A stretch of 64,000 nucleotides of DNA from Phyto melanocephala. Its lineage: Eukaryota; Arthropoda; Insecta; Diptera; Rhinophoridae. Of the stretch, positions 32,225 through 43,890 are shown in pieces. The position numbers were made by a program, and so were the translations under genes. Below the pieces are notes generated by a model. The model did no database searches and was not told where the DNA came from. It worked only from the letters and a program-made list of their open reading frames with translations. The stretch covers positions 79,876,543 to 79,940,542 of the forward strand of contig OW799234.1 of NCBI GenBank assembly GCA_941918925.1, written 5' to 3'. Numbering within the stretch: the stretch's first letter is position 1; every line of letters starts with the position of its first letter.

Positions 32225-32875
32225 AAAAATCAATGTGTGTTTGTATGTTTGTTTGTGCTTTATAGACGGTTAAACGGCTGGACCGATTTCCTTGAAATTT
32301 TCACATAATCTTTCTGTATGTCTGGAAGGAACTATAGGCTTTACTTTTGTTTGAAATTGATAGTGGGCGGGATGTCACGCCCTATTAAAGAATAAGTATT
32401 AAATATTATATATCACGAAAATAAATGCGGCTAGAGTCTTCAAATTAAGTAGGGAAAACTTTGACCTCCACACAAACATTTGGGTAGAAAATGGGTGGAC
32501 TTGCAATAGTAGGCGTGGCCACATGAATTAAATACTAAAATTTGTACATCTGGAAAACGATATCGATTAGAGTACTAAAATTTTGTAAGAGCAACTTTGA
32601 CATGCAAATAAACATTTCTGTAAAAAATGGGTACATTAATAATAGTGGGCGTGGCACTTACCATAAGAATTAAATACTAAAATTCGTATATCTGGAAAAC
32701 GATATCGATTTGAGTAGTGAAATTTTGCAAAAGCAACTTTGATATTTAAATAAACATTTATGGAACAAATGAGTGCATTAATAATAGTGGGCGTGGCACC
32801 TGCCATATGAATTAGGTACTAAAATTTGGGGAGTCGAAGCACACCGGGCATTAGCAAGTATTAAATCAAATTCTG
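32225..32875 (+). mobile_element. possible Helitron-like repeat with tandem units
   Basis: Begins next to the previous element with AATGTGTGTTTGTATGTTTG, then ACGGCTGGACCGATTTCCTT, a string typical of dispersed insect repeats. Three units with period about 136-142 bp follow, each with GGGCGTGGC (near 32512, 32647, 32788) and CTGGAAAACGATATCGATT. It ends with GTCGAAGCACACCGGGCATT before AGCAAGT. The end resembles Helitron-type 3' ends, but I cannot show a hairpin or an empty site. Confidence 0.4.
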
Positions 32876-34474
32876 AGAAGTACTGCTATGAATTAATAAA
32901 ACACTCTTAATTGAACAAATAACGAATTTATATTTAACTACACAAATATGTGTAGAACATGCTCATTACCTTTATAAAATGTTAAAGTTTTTAATATCTA
33001 ATTATGGACCTTTCTATTTCCAACCGTGTTTCGAACATTATTCAAATAGCAGTTAAAAAGGATTTAAACCACATCCATATTGATGGATAACCCAGCTCAT
33101 TTAATGTTTGACCCACTTTCATGCAATTTAAGCATCTCACATACAGACACAAATATGAATACAATCAATTACACACACATCCGTTCATCTATCTGAACTA
33201 AAATGCATAAATACATACACACAAACATAAATATGTACAAACGTTTGTAGTTCACAGTTATATAACACAAACCAACTATTCATTTTGCGCTCGAATAGTT
33301 TTCCAGCGACTGGTGTTGCTTTCTTTACTACTCGTATCTTCTGTGAAACAATGCAAAACTTAACAGCTACAATACTTACACAGAAAAGGATAAATATCTA
33401 TGTAGGTAAGTCTGTCTCATGTGAAAACTCTTTCGCATGCCGCATGCAGCAGCGACACCAATAATTGTACACAAACGTTATAAAAGGGATATATAAAAAA
33501 ATAAGGAATAAGAAAAATTAAATAGAAAATTAAAAGTTAAAAATGTACAAAAAAAAAAAGAATTGTATGTACCATTTGAAAAGTATTCACAACCCATGGC
33601 AGTTTTCTTTTTATTTAGTAGAGGCAAAAAAGTAATCTAAATTCTAGAAAAATAATAGAACAAAAACATTAAAGAGGCTTACCTCGTAAAACAGACAAAG
33701 GATGAATGCATTAAGGAGTACTTTTCCACTAACACTTGTAAAAATATTTATACATGCTACAATACATATAAGCATAAGAGTATAAAACTGTGTATATATG
33801 TGTACAAGAATGAGTTTATGTAGGACAAGTAATCAATTAAAATATGTATCCTAGTTTACAAACTGTTGTTTTTTTAATATTTTAAAAGGAAAATGTATTG
33901 CTTAGAAACGTTTAATTGATAAAGTAATTGAGTAATTGAAAAACTTTTGATTGTCCTTTTAATTCATTTAATACATTTTTCCTATCAATTTAAAATTTGT
34001 TTAAAAAACAAAAATGTTATATTTTAGAGAAAACAATAATACTTAATACTAAATTTGCAAAAAAAAAAATATTCACTGAACTGCCAAAAAAAATAGAAAC
34101 GATCAATAAAGAAGTTTTGCGCATACATAGAAATGTCAAAATGATATTGACAATCTTCAACTGCATGTTGTTTTGGTGGCATCGCGTAAGCTTTTCTTTG
34201 TTATTCAGTGCAGGGCAGGGAAGGAAAATTGCCTTTATGATTTTGTACCAAGTATGAAAACAAAATGTACTTTTTAGGCCATGACGAAACCATTTTTTCA
34301 ATATTAATTAATAAAAGCATAAACTTAACAAAAATGTTTATAAAAATTCAAAAGTATATAATTAAAAAACGGAAACTTAACAAAAATGTGATTAAAAATT
34401 CAGTATACAATAAAAAATATTAAATATTACATTTATAGGTACATACGTAGAAATCGGATGTTGTAAAAATTTTT
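32876..34474. other. unique AT-rich region
   Basis: Overlapping opposite-strand frames at 33997-34301 have no recognisable motif. No repeat ends were found. The lack of any known domain and the AT-rich codons argue against a gene. Confidence 0.4.
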
Positions 34475-34478
34475 TTTA

Positions 34479-34960
34479 TTAAATACTTTTAGATAATAAA
34501 TTTTCTGTTATTTTAAAATTAAAGCAACAAGAATTTGTTGACTTCAATAAATCTTTTGTTTGTATTAAATTTGAAACAGTTAAAACGTGTAGTCTATTTC
34601 TTTCCTTTGTTTCAATTAGGTTTTGAAAATAAAAAACTCGATCGATATTGGCCGATGAATGTGGAGTAGACAGGATACCTCTTACAATTCTTGATAAATT
34701 TAGGAACATGAACTCATTTAATTAATTTTTCATCTGTGATACTTTAGACTAAAAATAGAAAATATTTGAATCTTTGTGTGATCTAAGTTTAATCACATCG
34801 GCTAGTGCTCGGTACTGATTATTTATTGCTTCAAAGTTTGTTTGTTTGTATGGAAACATTTTCACCAGAAGAGTTACTATTGAATTTGTTTCTCCAATAA
34901 TAACTTTTTCTGGAGTAAACTTATCGAACCATTTTAGTACTTCATTATTAAGGTCCACCT
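34479..34960 (-). pseudogene. hAT transposase C-terminal dimerisation domain relic
   Basis: The upstream part reads MDLNNEVLKWFDKFTPEKVI, FEAINNQYRALADVIKLRS, and ends at a stop near 34749. After about 40 bp in another frame it continues FLNLSRIVRGILSTPHSSAN, then IDRVFYFQNLIETKERNRL. The last two strings are the conserved hAT C-terminal block, in which the SSAN-x-x-R-V-F and K-x-R-N-R-L motifs sit in the dimerisation helix. The N-terminal BED finger and RNase H-like core are absent. I could not tell whether this belongs to the hAT-like element at 18975. Confidence 0.75.
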
Positions 34961-34974
34961 TACATGCTTACGAA

Positions 34975-35735
34975 TCATAAGTAAAATAAAATACATATAA
35001 CAACAGCCAAGTCGAATTCATGTACCAGTTGGTGCCAAATTAATTTGTAAATAGTTTGCAATAAAGTACTAGGCAGATTTTGTTGTTGCAGACTTGAGTC
35101 CACCTGGTAGATGAGTTCGCTTTGGCAACAGCATTGCAACAAAAACAGAGAAGCTGACAGAGAGAAAATTAAACACAGACAAACAAAATAAAGAGAAGAT
35201 GGACCAATTTTTAAATTGTACCAAGTAGCTCGCGGTAGTACCACGGTACCAACAAGGTTAAAAATGTACCAAAAAAAGTACAATTGTACCATGATTTCGA
35301 TCCGTGGTGCAGGGACATAGTTTTCGTTTTGAGAATCTGTGAAATGAAAACTTTTTGCACAGTAAACTTCATGGTGAAAACATATGATGTGACACATAAA
35401 AACTTTTAATTTCACAGTTTCACAGAACTGGATTTGGGCTCCTGATGCCATGATTTGATGTTTGCCCATTACGCGTTTCTTTGGTTCCTTGATAATCTGT
35501 TAAGAGTTGCTAGCGGCAAAGTAAAAATGGCATATCTTGTGTTCTTCCTGATTTGTTTCCAATATCCTTTTACATTCATTTGGCTCATTAAGATTAAGCG
35601 ATAAAACGCAAAATAAACATAAGCTCTTGTAGTCAAAAATTAGTGACTTGAACTTAAGTTATTTTTGGAACATTCCTTTAAAAAAATATTAAAAAATTAC
35701 ATGTTTTCAGCACTCATTTTGCAAAGCTCGTAGTA
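34975..35735. other. unexplained segment with a 164-codon antisense frame
   Basis: The minus strand is open for 164 codons (35469-34975) but the translation has no recognised domain and mixed composition (a Cys/Leu-rich stretch near residues 95-115). The DNA has several GGTACC/GTACCA strings (35220-35292), suggesting a repeat. It directly follows the hAT transposase relic, so it may be element DNA. Not called as a gene. Confidence 0.25.
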
Positions 35736-35874
35736 AACGGTGTTTAAATTTTAAGGGCCGATGTTGAATGTGAACCACACCTAAACGTCAAGTTTTTTTT
35801 CTGCATTTCATATGACATTTCACAATTTTAGACTAACTAAAATTGAACTATGGAACGATTCAAATCAAAATGCA
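35736..35874 (+). mobile_element. left-end fragment of AAGGGTGG mariner MITE
   Basis: Starts AACGGTGTTTAAATTTTAAG after TA, continues GGCCGATGTTGAATGTGAAC and ACCTAAACGTCAAG. It keeps the region of the transposase start (ACTAAAATTGAACTATGGAA) and stops at AAATCAAAATGCAT. The rest of the element is missing. Confidence 0.75.
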
Positions 35875-36145
35875 TATCTTGTATCTCGTGATTCAATGAG
35901 CAGTTTAAAACTCTAGGACATATTTGCATAGCTAAAACAGATCTTGATCATAGAGACTTTGTAGTTTATTGCAAATAGGACTGAAGTCAATATACATATC
36001 TTGCAGCCTGATATATTGTATCAGATTATAAATTTAATATATTGTAGCGAAGCTAATATAAAACACTGCAGGGTACTTTACTCAAAAACACATTTGTACC
36101 GCAGGGTACCTAAACTCACAATTATTTTGGTGAACTGTAATATAA

Positions 36146-36653
36146 ACCCTGTTGTGACGATATAGATGAATGTGTGTGAAATAAGCCGCGCTTGAGAAAA
36201 GTTCGCATTACTTAAATTCGTCTCGCAAGCGTCTAGCGGCAGTTGACAATATCAAGTGTTTGTGTGCCGTTTGGGCCGTTTTTGGCAATGATATAAACAC
36301 ACACACAAACCTACACTATTGGTGTGTGTGTGTATTACAGTGCCAGACCGCTTCATATTACTTTCATTATTCATATTCTTTCCCACGGCATATCAGTGTG
36401 GGACTGACAACTAAATTTTAAGTATTAACACTAGTTATTTCATTATAATAATAATTTTAGAATAAGTACTAACCAACACTAGACCAGTTTTAAGATTCTC
36501 ATAAGAAGTATATAAGAAAATAATTTTAAGAACAAATGAACAAATATAATTTAACTACACTTACATAATTGAGCTTCCTAGAGGAGCTCCTAAAATTAAA
36601 TACTAAATAAAAATCACAGTAGAGCTCCTAAAAGAGCTCACTGGAAAATCAAC
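36146..36653 (+). repeat. candidate solo LTR (low confidence)
   Basis: Begins TGTTGTGACGATATAGATGA and could end at CAACA (about 36653), giving TGTTG...CAACA. It has moderately GC-rich text (AAGCCGCGCTTGAG, TCTAGCGGCAGTTGAC), a (CA)n/(GT)n pair around 36295-36335 that can pair as a hairpin, and a TATATAAG at 36509. No target duplication and no second copy were seen. Confidence 0.22.
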
Positions 36654-36659
36654 AAATAA

Positions 36660-37840
36660 TCTGCTTCCTTATGATATATTATTAAACTAAATTTACAATA
36701 TAAGTGGTTATTTGAATTTCTTTTCTTTATCGGTAAGTCCTTTGAAGATGTATGGCTAAATTTTTTTTTTGCTTATAAGAAGGCACCACCTAATGAACAT
36801 TTAGATGTTCCAAAGATTAAAAAAAATTATTTAGGAAATAAGTAACGTAAAAAGTGTATGTAATACTTTAAAGTGACGCTTGACATTCTCTAAGGTGTAT
36901 TTAGCAATTGCAGCTTTTAAATCTCATAATACCACATTAAGTTGTGTCTAATATAAATGTTACTTTGGATTAAGTTTTTCGAAAGTTTTTATTATTTAAA
37001 TATGAAAAATTACTCTTACCTACATACACATTTAAAAATGTTTACTTTATCATTTTAGTTTAATTGAGTACCATCGTAAAGACATCTAAAACTGAGTAAG
37101 TAAATTTTAAAGGAATCGTTATTTCTTACTTAACATTGAGCGAAGAAAATTTACTTATCATTCCTCTACGTTAATCATCATTCCGTCACTAAATAAAACA
37201 AATACACAAAAATACATAATATTTCAGACAATTGTTTTGACAGCTTTTCTTTTCTTTTGTTTTTTTTTTTTTTTTTTTTGAATACGTGGATTTTCTTATG
37301 AATAATAAGATGAATAAATCATAAATATGTATACAAATATGTCAGTTGTGGAGTACATTTTAGTGTAAATGTGTACATTCACACTTATGTGCATAAATAA
37401 TCATGTAAAATTACGATGAGTCATTAGATTTAATAGTAATTTATTTCTTCTCTAATACAATCAAACGGATTAGCAATTAATATTAATTGAGTTCTTTAAG
37501 ACAAGGCTTTATGGGAAAACAAACAAATGTTGGATATTAATTTAACGTGATGAAAATTTATATTTTACTCTGAGGTATATATTAAATTCTCCATTGTGTA
37601 TTTAAATAATTTTATTAAACTATCACTAAATTTAATTTTAATATATAATTGAAAATGTGTGCTTTACATTACTTTAACAATTTAGAAAATTTAAAAAAAT
37701 GTTTGTTAATCAAATAGTATATTAAAAAAATATGCCTTCTTAGGGCTTTGTTTCTATTATTCCTTAACTAATCTTCATTTGTTTTATTTATTTATTTTTG
37801 TATTTATAATTATATATTCTATAATTACGAAGAATAAGAA
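36660..37840. other. unique AT-rich region
   Basis: No motif recognised. A 20-base poly-T tract lies at about 37260-37279, which could be the tail of a reversed retroposed sequence, but no parent is recognisable. Confidence 0.35.
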
Positions 37841-38760
37841 AGTACCAGTGCAAATCTGTCCTATCTTTCCAGATATAACAATTCAGATTAATAGAAAGGA
37901 GTAAGACTTGATTGGAGGCTATTCTAGAAGGACCACATTGAGAGCAGAGTGAAAAAACTCAGAGAATATGGGCCCTTTGAAATGAACACAGAGGTAGCAT
38001 GCGAAAAAAATCCCGTCGACATATGAAAGCGTTAACTGCATCACTCTAATACTGAAAGGGGTAGAACGGGATAAAGTAATCAGGATAAAAATTACCCAAG
38101 GGATCGATCTTCATTCATATGGGTCAAAGATTGCTGACCGATAAGAAACATGTTTATATGGCATGAACCAAAACAGAGGTAAATACTTCCATCTACTACA
38201 CCACAGCACTGTTTTTTTAGGCTGAGGTTTTGGCAATAACGCAAGGTATTAAATGGTTAAAGGAAACTGATAATGAGGCCCTGATTCGTATCTTTACGGA
38301 CTGTCAATCAATAACACTAACGAGCGACACTAATGATCGAAAAGTTTCAATCTCGAAACATTCTGCAATACAAGAGCAAATTAAATTCGCACGCAAATTG
38401 GAAAAAGTCTAGAGATTATATAGATATCAAGCCATACAGGCTTAATTGGAAACGATAAGACCGATAAATTGTCCAAAATGGGAATATTTTTAAGTGCTGT
38501 AATATTGGAAATTACTAAACCTTTTCAGAGATTTAAATATAAAATTAAAGCTTGGGCGATTGAAGAGTATGTCAAAAAATGGAAAAACACTGAGGTCGGG
38601 AAAGTAACAAAGATACTAAGGGGTAACCCAAATCATGAGAAATTAAAAGAAATTCTGAAACTAAATAGACTAATACTTAGGAGACTAACTAGTGTAAAAA
38701 CACTTCACATGGAGTTAAGAACGCATTTAGGGAGGATATCGAAGCAAACCTATTTCATAA
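37841..38760 (+). pseudogene. non-LTR retrotransposon ORF2 with RNase H domain (element A, main part)
   Basis: The RNase H domain can be followed across frameshifts. The first-Asp block is degenerate (HSYGSKIAD). The catalytic Glu is in AEVLAITQGIKWLKE, an Asp in IRIFTDCQS, and the last block appears as SHTGLIGNDKTDKLSKMG. Downstream is AWAIEEYVKKWKNTEVGKV, then ILKLNRLILRRLTSVKTLHM. RNase H after the reverse transcriptase is typical of I/LOA-type elements. Several stops; dead. Sequence of the opposite orientation follows at 38770, and the 3' end of element A resumes at 39239. Confidence 0.78.
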
Positions 38761-38769
38761 ACGATCTCA

Positions 38770-39200
38770 CTGAGTCCCGAACCATCCCAGGCGTCCCATC
38801 AAGGCACATGCTGCAAACATCATCCACAACCCCGATCCTGTGCAGATGATATTTTAAGTTGCCATGCGCTATGACCAAAGCAGTTATCCAGGTCAGGGTC
38901 TTCCGATTATATCAGCATCTCTGCCAAGGGGACTTTCGATCACCATACGTGCCTGTCTGCTTGTGGTCTTTTTTATCCACCTTTTCAGGTTCATAGATTC
39001 TACCCATTATAGGGCCTTTGGCCGTATTATCCCATCCCGAAGAGCAACTCTATGTTTCGGTCTGAAGAAAAGCAGTTCCCCTTTTCGAAATTTTGTCCGC
39101 CACCTTATTCCCATCTATGCTTACATGCCACACCCACATTAGCGGTACCTCGTTCGCAGAGGCACACCTACTGAGCTTCAAAACACATTCGAGCACCAGT
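38770..39200 (-). pseudogene. non-LTR retrotransposon RNase H and C-terminus (element B, reversed)
   Basis: The minus strand gives PLMWVWHVSIDGNKVADKIS followed by KRGTAFLQTET (RNase H last block, WVPGHSGIxGNExAD-like). Further on comes WITALVIAHGNLKYHLHRIG and VVDDVCSMCLDG, the HxxxLxRxG...CxxC tail typical of these ORF2 proteins. It is in opposite orientation to the flanking element A pieces. Confidence 0.72.
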
Positions 39201-39238
39201 TTCGAGTTCAAAGAACTTCTCTAGCTCGTATGAGATTG

Positions 39239-39580
39239 TCTTAGGACGCAACATGTAGAGCATACGAGGAAAAGGGCGAGACCTTGGAATACTACCTTTG
39301 TCATTGTTCTGAGTTTAAGCGTATAAGACGCGAAAATTTTGACATGGATACTATTCCGAACGTAGAATACCTAAGGAACTTGAACTGGAGATTCATAAAA
39401 AATTACATTGAGGGGACTGTATTCCTGAACTAGTCGCTTTTTATGGAGAAAACAGGATAATGGTTTTTATTAGGGACATTTATTTTCTACATAAAGCGCA
39501 CATCATGCCAATTGGGCATACGCGTATATGGGCTTAGGCTTTTAGTTCCCCTCTTTTTCAACATAACACAACCTAACCCT
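39239..39580 (+). pseudogene. 3' end of element A non-LTR retrotransposon
   Basis: Reads DATCRAYEEKGETLEYYLCH, then C-S-E-F-K-R-I-R-R, VEYLRNLNWRFIKNYIEGTV and a stop at about 39432. This matches the C-terminus at 9050-9420 almost block for block. The 3' UTR ends in CAACATAACACAACCTAACC near 39575, as in that copy, so the true 3' terminus is preserved. Confidence 0.78.
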
Positions 39581-39609
39581 ATCTATATACATATATAATA
39601 ACAAATTAT

Positions 39610-39865
39610 AAAGAAAATGAATATAGGCAATGGGTAAATGACATGTATTACAGCTGCGATGTCATCTGCATAGCCGACTAGGAAAGCCCCTTCAGGCATA
39701 TCCATCTTTAAGATACCATCATAGCTGGCGCTCCAAAGATCGGGGCCGAGGAAAGATCCTTGTGCGGCCCCGGAGGAACCTATGACCTTTTCATGTCTTG
39801 GTTAGTTTCATATATGATGATTCTTTCTCTGAGATATGATCTTATTTCATTCGCCTGCAAATGTA
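39610..39865 (-). pseudogene. non-LTR reverse transcriptase palm with YADD (reversed)
   Basis: The minus strand reads RSYLRERIIIYETNQDMKRS, then after a one-base shift GSSGAAQGSFLGPDLWSASY, DGILKMDMPEGAFLVGYADD and IAAVI. AAQGS is the template-contact motif and YADD the catalytic motif of the palm; both Asp residues are intact. The wording (GAAQG..LGPDLW..GYADDIAAVI) is typical of RNase H-bearing fly non-LTR elements. It is probably part of element B, from which the 3' end of element A now separates it. Confidence 0.8.
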
Positions 39866-40530
39866 GCACAACTTGACCTCTTTTTAATTAGCAATAACAA
39901 TTTTAAAATAAAAACTAGAAATAAATAATAAGGTTTCGAGTTAATTAATAACATTTCTGTTAGAAAGGCCTGCACAATATCTAGGTATACTCATTATTAT
40001 ATCTGGAAGTCTTAGCCTGGGAGCATTTTTAATATTTAAGGTGTAAAGATTTTTATTGGAGGTATTGTATACTGAATTGAGTGAAGCAAGAGAATCTATA
40101 CAAATAGATTTATGTAATGCTATAAGTTCTGCGTACTCTGAATGGCAAAAGTAAAGTACTAAACAAGGGGTGTCGGTTACTGGTTTATTCTTCTTGGTTT
40201 GTACTATACCTAAATCCAATGAAAATCATAAGAACTTCAAACCTGTTACATATTGCCATTTTTATCTTAGTAAAATTTGTAATGCCACATTACAAGAGAT
40301 TTCTCGATCATGTTGGAGCTCTGTAAATACCAGTAAATGACTGATGGTATTTTTAAAATCTTTCTAGAACTTCTAGCTCCTTTGTAGACCCATGAATAAG
40401 TATGTTCGTGTCTCGTTTTGGAGATATCCCTCTAAGTGAGTAAATGCTCAATATTCTATTCAATTGGTGTATTAAAAATAAAAATTCGATGTAGGGCATG
40501 TAAAAAAGATTCATTATGATGATTATGATG

Positions 40531-40534
<4 letters not shown>

Positions 40535-40562
<28 letters not shown>
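40535..40562. repeat. (TA)n microsatellite at a retrotransposon 3' end
   Basis: About 14 TA repeats lie immediately after the stop codon of the reversed non-LTR ORF2 that ends at 40570. In minus-strand order the tail runs (AT)n and then ATCATAATCATCATAATG. A simple-repeat 3' tail directly following the ORF is characteristic of RTE/CR1-like retrotransposons. Confidence 0.8.
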
Positions 40563-40566
<4 letters not shown>

Positions 40567-40880
40567 CCTCTAACTCCCACTGGAGCATAGGGCGCCAATA
40601 ATTGCAGATCTCCATCTGACTCGGTTTTGAGAAATATACCTTAATTCGTTCCAAGATACACCCAGTTGATTCATTTCGGATTCTGTTGAACGTCTCCTTG
40701 TTAAACGTGGCCTACCGCTTTCTCTACCATCTTGATGAAATGGGTTCCATCTAAGAGCTTGCTTGGATACATTATCATCATTTCGACGAAAAGTGTGTGT
40801 CCAATCCACTGCCATTTCCGTTTACGTATCTCAGTTGCTACTTCCATTTGCCTTGCCTTGCCTTTGAGAGTATGAGGATT
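40563..40880 (-). pseudogene. RTE/CR1-like non-LTR ORF2 C-terminus
   Basis: The minus strand reads VATEIRKRKWQWIGHT, then after a frameshift RRNDDNVSKQALRWNPFHQD, GRESGRPRLTRRRSTESEMN, LGVSWNELRYISQNRVRWRS and AIIGALCSS. This is the tail found at the end of many invertebrate RTE-like ORF2 proteins (RKRKWRWIGH ... ALxWNPQGKRKRGRPxxTWRR ... DRxxWR). The ORF runs to its natural stop and is followed by the (TA)n tail, so this is a 5'-truncated copy with an authentic 3' end. Confidence 0.8.
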
Positions 40881-40884
40881 GATC

Positions 40885-42757
40885 GAAATAAATAAATAAA
40901 GTCTTGGTTAGATCGACGACTAGGCACGACATTTAATAACGATAAGTTGTTGCGTTAATGAAAAAGAGAGATGATTAAAATAGTTATTCCATCTGTATCG
41001 TTTATATATTACAATGCCAAGTATTCTAATAGGATTTTCCTCCTATGTTGTAAAACATGAAGCTTGTACCTTTACTAAGTATATTTATAAAAGTACGTAC
41101 ATAATAGATTTGTAAATTTGCCTCAAAAACCATAAAATTTAAGAAATATAGTTCATAATTTTTGTTATATGTCTGGTCTACTTTGAAAGATAATTTTTGC
41201 CAAGTTTTTACTGACTCATGTCCTCTATTGCTGATAAAAGTGATCAAAAATTTAACTTCCCAATTTGTCGTTTTCCGTGCCATCTAAGGCGGTATTATGC
41301 AGAAAATAAAAATGACCAAACATTTTCTCTGATTTTAATTTTTAGCTATTCAAGTTAAATTTTAAGTTCCATTTTAATTAATTTTTTTTCAATAAGTAAT
41401 AGTTTTCATTAATTTAGAAATATGATTGTTAGGATTGGTGCCAGATCAAATAAAAATATAATTAAATTTATTTTATTTTTATATGTTTAATAATAAAGAA
41501 CATCATTGAAGTCTATATATACAATATTTATTTAAATTTTTTTGATTTAATCTGCTACTAAATGTTTAATTAGAACACAATATTTAAAAAAAAAATCTAT
41601 AAAAAGATCTCCAGTATTGCCCAGTAATGAGTAACCTCCTAACTGATAGATTTATTTCAACACTATACCAATCACTTTGTAATAAATTTTTTTTAAAAAT
41701 TCATTGCTCTACGTGACATAAATTTTAGTTTACTTTGTAAATCACAATCAACAAGACGAAGAAAGATGATGCACATGACGAACAATATGACTTCCAGCAA
41801 AATTAATCAATATTTTGCCACTAAAAGCTTTTACTCAACTCTATTCTTAATGACAGTTTTTCTCTTTTCAGTTCTTACTTGATTTCATTCTAGAAAATTC
41901 GTGACATGAATTAATTAGAAAAAGTCAATATTATTCTCTTTAGTCGTATAAACAAAGAGAAAAAAAACGCTAAAACAAATGACTTTAAATACCAAGGCAT
42001 TTCTATGGTGTTCCTTTTATTGCTACAGTTATTGTTTATGCTCATGTTTTTGTGTTTGTTCATATTCTTATTGCTGTTTGTGTTTCTCTAATTTCTTGAT
42101 TCCAATATGACAGAACATATACGAGTGACATCAACTGCATTCAACAGTGGCTCAAATATGTTTGGAATGCAAAAAAAATTATATTTTTTTCTGTAGTAAA
42201 CTTGGAGATAAATAATTGGAGATGATACTCGTATTTTAATTGAAAACTTGGTAATTTCTATAAGAATTTAGGCTAATAGAAAAGGACATTTCTTAACTTG
42301 TATTAATTTAATATAAGAAAAAAAGTAGAACTGAGTTTCCACTAATTCTTTAAGTCAAACTAAATTGTCACATTATTAGGTATTGGCAGAGCTATCTTTG
42401 CTTTGGCCTATTTTGAAACCAATCCTGAATGAAAAAATTTCACACAAAAATGTGTTAATGTAAATCAAAATTTTTCAAAGTGTATTTTAAGAATATCGGA
42501 CTAACCATTTTCGAGTTATTAATAATTATGTGGAGCAGCATCTAAAAAATATTGAATTTAAAAAAAAATTATCCATAGAATTTAAAATTTGAACGACATT
42601 TGTACTACTGGAACCACAACACATCAAAATTTCATAGTGGTTTTAAAAGCCTTTTAAATTTTTTGTTGCCTTGTGTAATCCGACCCCAACTACAAAACGA
42701 GTTTTAATTAAAATTTTAGCAAACTTTTCTGTAATTGATTAAAAAAGCTAATAAAGA
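40885..42757. other. unique AT-rich region
   Basis: No protein motif. The 85-codon antisense frame at 41026-41283 has no recognisable feature. No repeat ends found. Confidence 0.4.
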
Positions 42758-42760
42758 TTA

Positions 42761-43491
42761 CACGCAAAGAAAAACCATGGTTACGATATGATCACGACGG
42801 TCATATTATTTTTTCTAAAACAATATTTGGTTGTCGAAAACAAGTAATAGTTATTTTTGTTTCATTTCATCATATATTTTGTCACGATAATCAAGCATTT
42901 GTTTGAATTGTATCATTTAATGTTTACTTTTGGTAAAAAATTCCAAAATGGTTATCATTAAAAAATAGTATGATTTAAAAAAAAAATAATTTGACAAAAA
43001 TAACATTATATTCAAAAACATTAAAAATTACACATAATCATTAAATAATAGGTGCGACAACAGTATGATAATAAATTAAACAAGCGATGATTTTTTATTA
43101 ACAATAATTTGGTTTCAACAGTTCTTCTTCTTGATGAATCAATTTTTATTATTTTAAAAGTTTGAGATGTCAAAAAAATGAACAAAAATTTTGTAAAATT
43201 AAAGAAAATTTACAAATAAACGAGAATAAAAATATTCGTATAAAAACTGCAATTAAATTGGTAAGTACAATCAATATGTGTATGTTATAGCTAAGAGCAA
43301 AAATTTGCCGTAAAAAAGCAAAGATTGTCGATTTTAATTGTAGTCATATATAAGATTATTGAATGATACTTAAATTAAATATAATAATGATAACTGGTAG
43401 CCATTATTATTTTTAACCAAAATCATAAAATTCAATCATAGTATGATGCTCTTCGATTATGGTTACCACAACCATGTTTTTTCTTTGCGTG
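42761..43491. mobile_element. 731-bp TIR element (MITE) with CACGCAAAGAAAAA ends
   Basis: Left end CACGCAAAGAAAAACCATGG and right end (reverse-complemented) CACGCAAAGAAAAAACATGG, followed by further matching TT.C/TGGTA sequence, are flanked by TA on both sides (42759-42760 and 43492-43493). Many short ATCATA/TATGAT words occur just inside both ends. No coding frame is visible. TA duplication suggests a Tc1/mariner-type transposase in trans, but the family is not identified and I saw no second copy here. Confidence 0.78.
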
Positions 43492-43493
43492 TA

Positions 43494-43890
43494 TATAGAC
43501 AAGTTATTGAAGAAAACATATATAGGTTGCCCTCATATTCTAATTACACATATTAAATCAGAGGAGAGCGTCTATTTGATGTCCCACCCCTGCTCCTTTT
43601 AAACATAAATATTTATATATATATGAAAATTGTATTTTATTTATTACTTCAATAACAAATATTTAAATAAACTTTTTTCTACTTGAAAAGATAAGTTTAT
43701 TTTAGCATTTAAAAACAAAAAATAAATTTTCAAGCAAAATGTGTTAGAATGGAAGCCTAATGGAATTTCACATATGTTATTACAGGCACAGCTGTTACGA
43801 AAAAACTTAAAAAATTTTTTTAGTTAATCCTCTTTTATTTGTTAATTTTTTATTTTTATTTTTTTTCTTCAATTAGATTACATAATACTA
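43494..43890. other. AT-rich unique region
   Basis: No recognisable content. Confidence 0.35.

Noticed and set aside
38864..39142. 92-codon plus frame
   Set aside because: Antisense shadow of the element B RNase H/C-terminal region.
40353..40598. Antisense frame with IYIYIYIY
   Set aside because: Runs through the (TA)n tail; shadow of the RTE-like 3' end.
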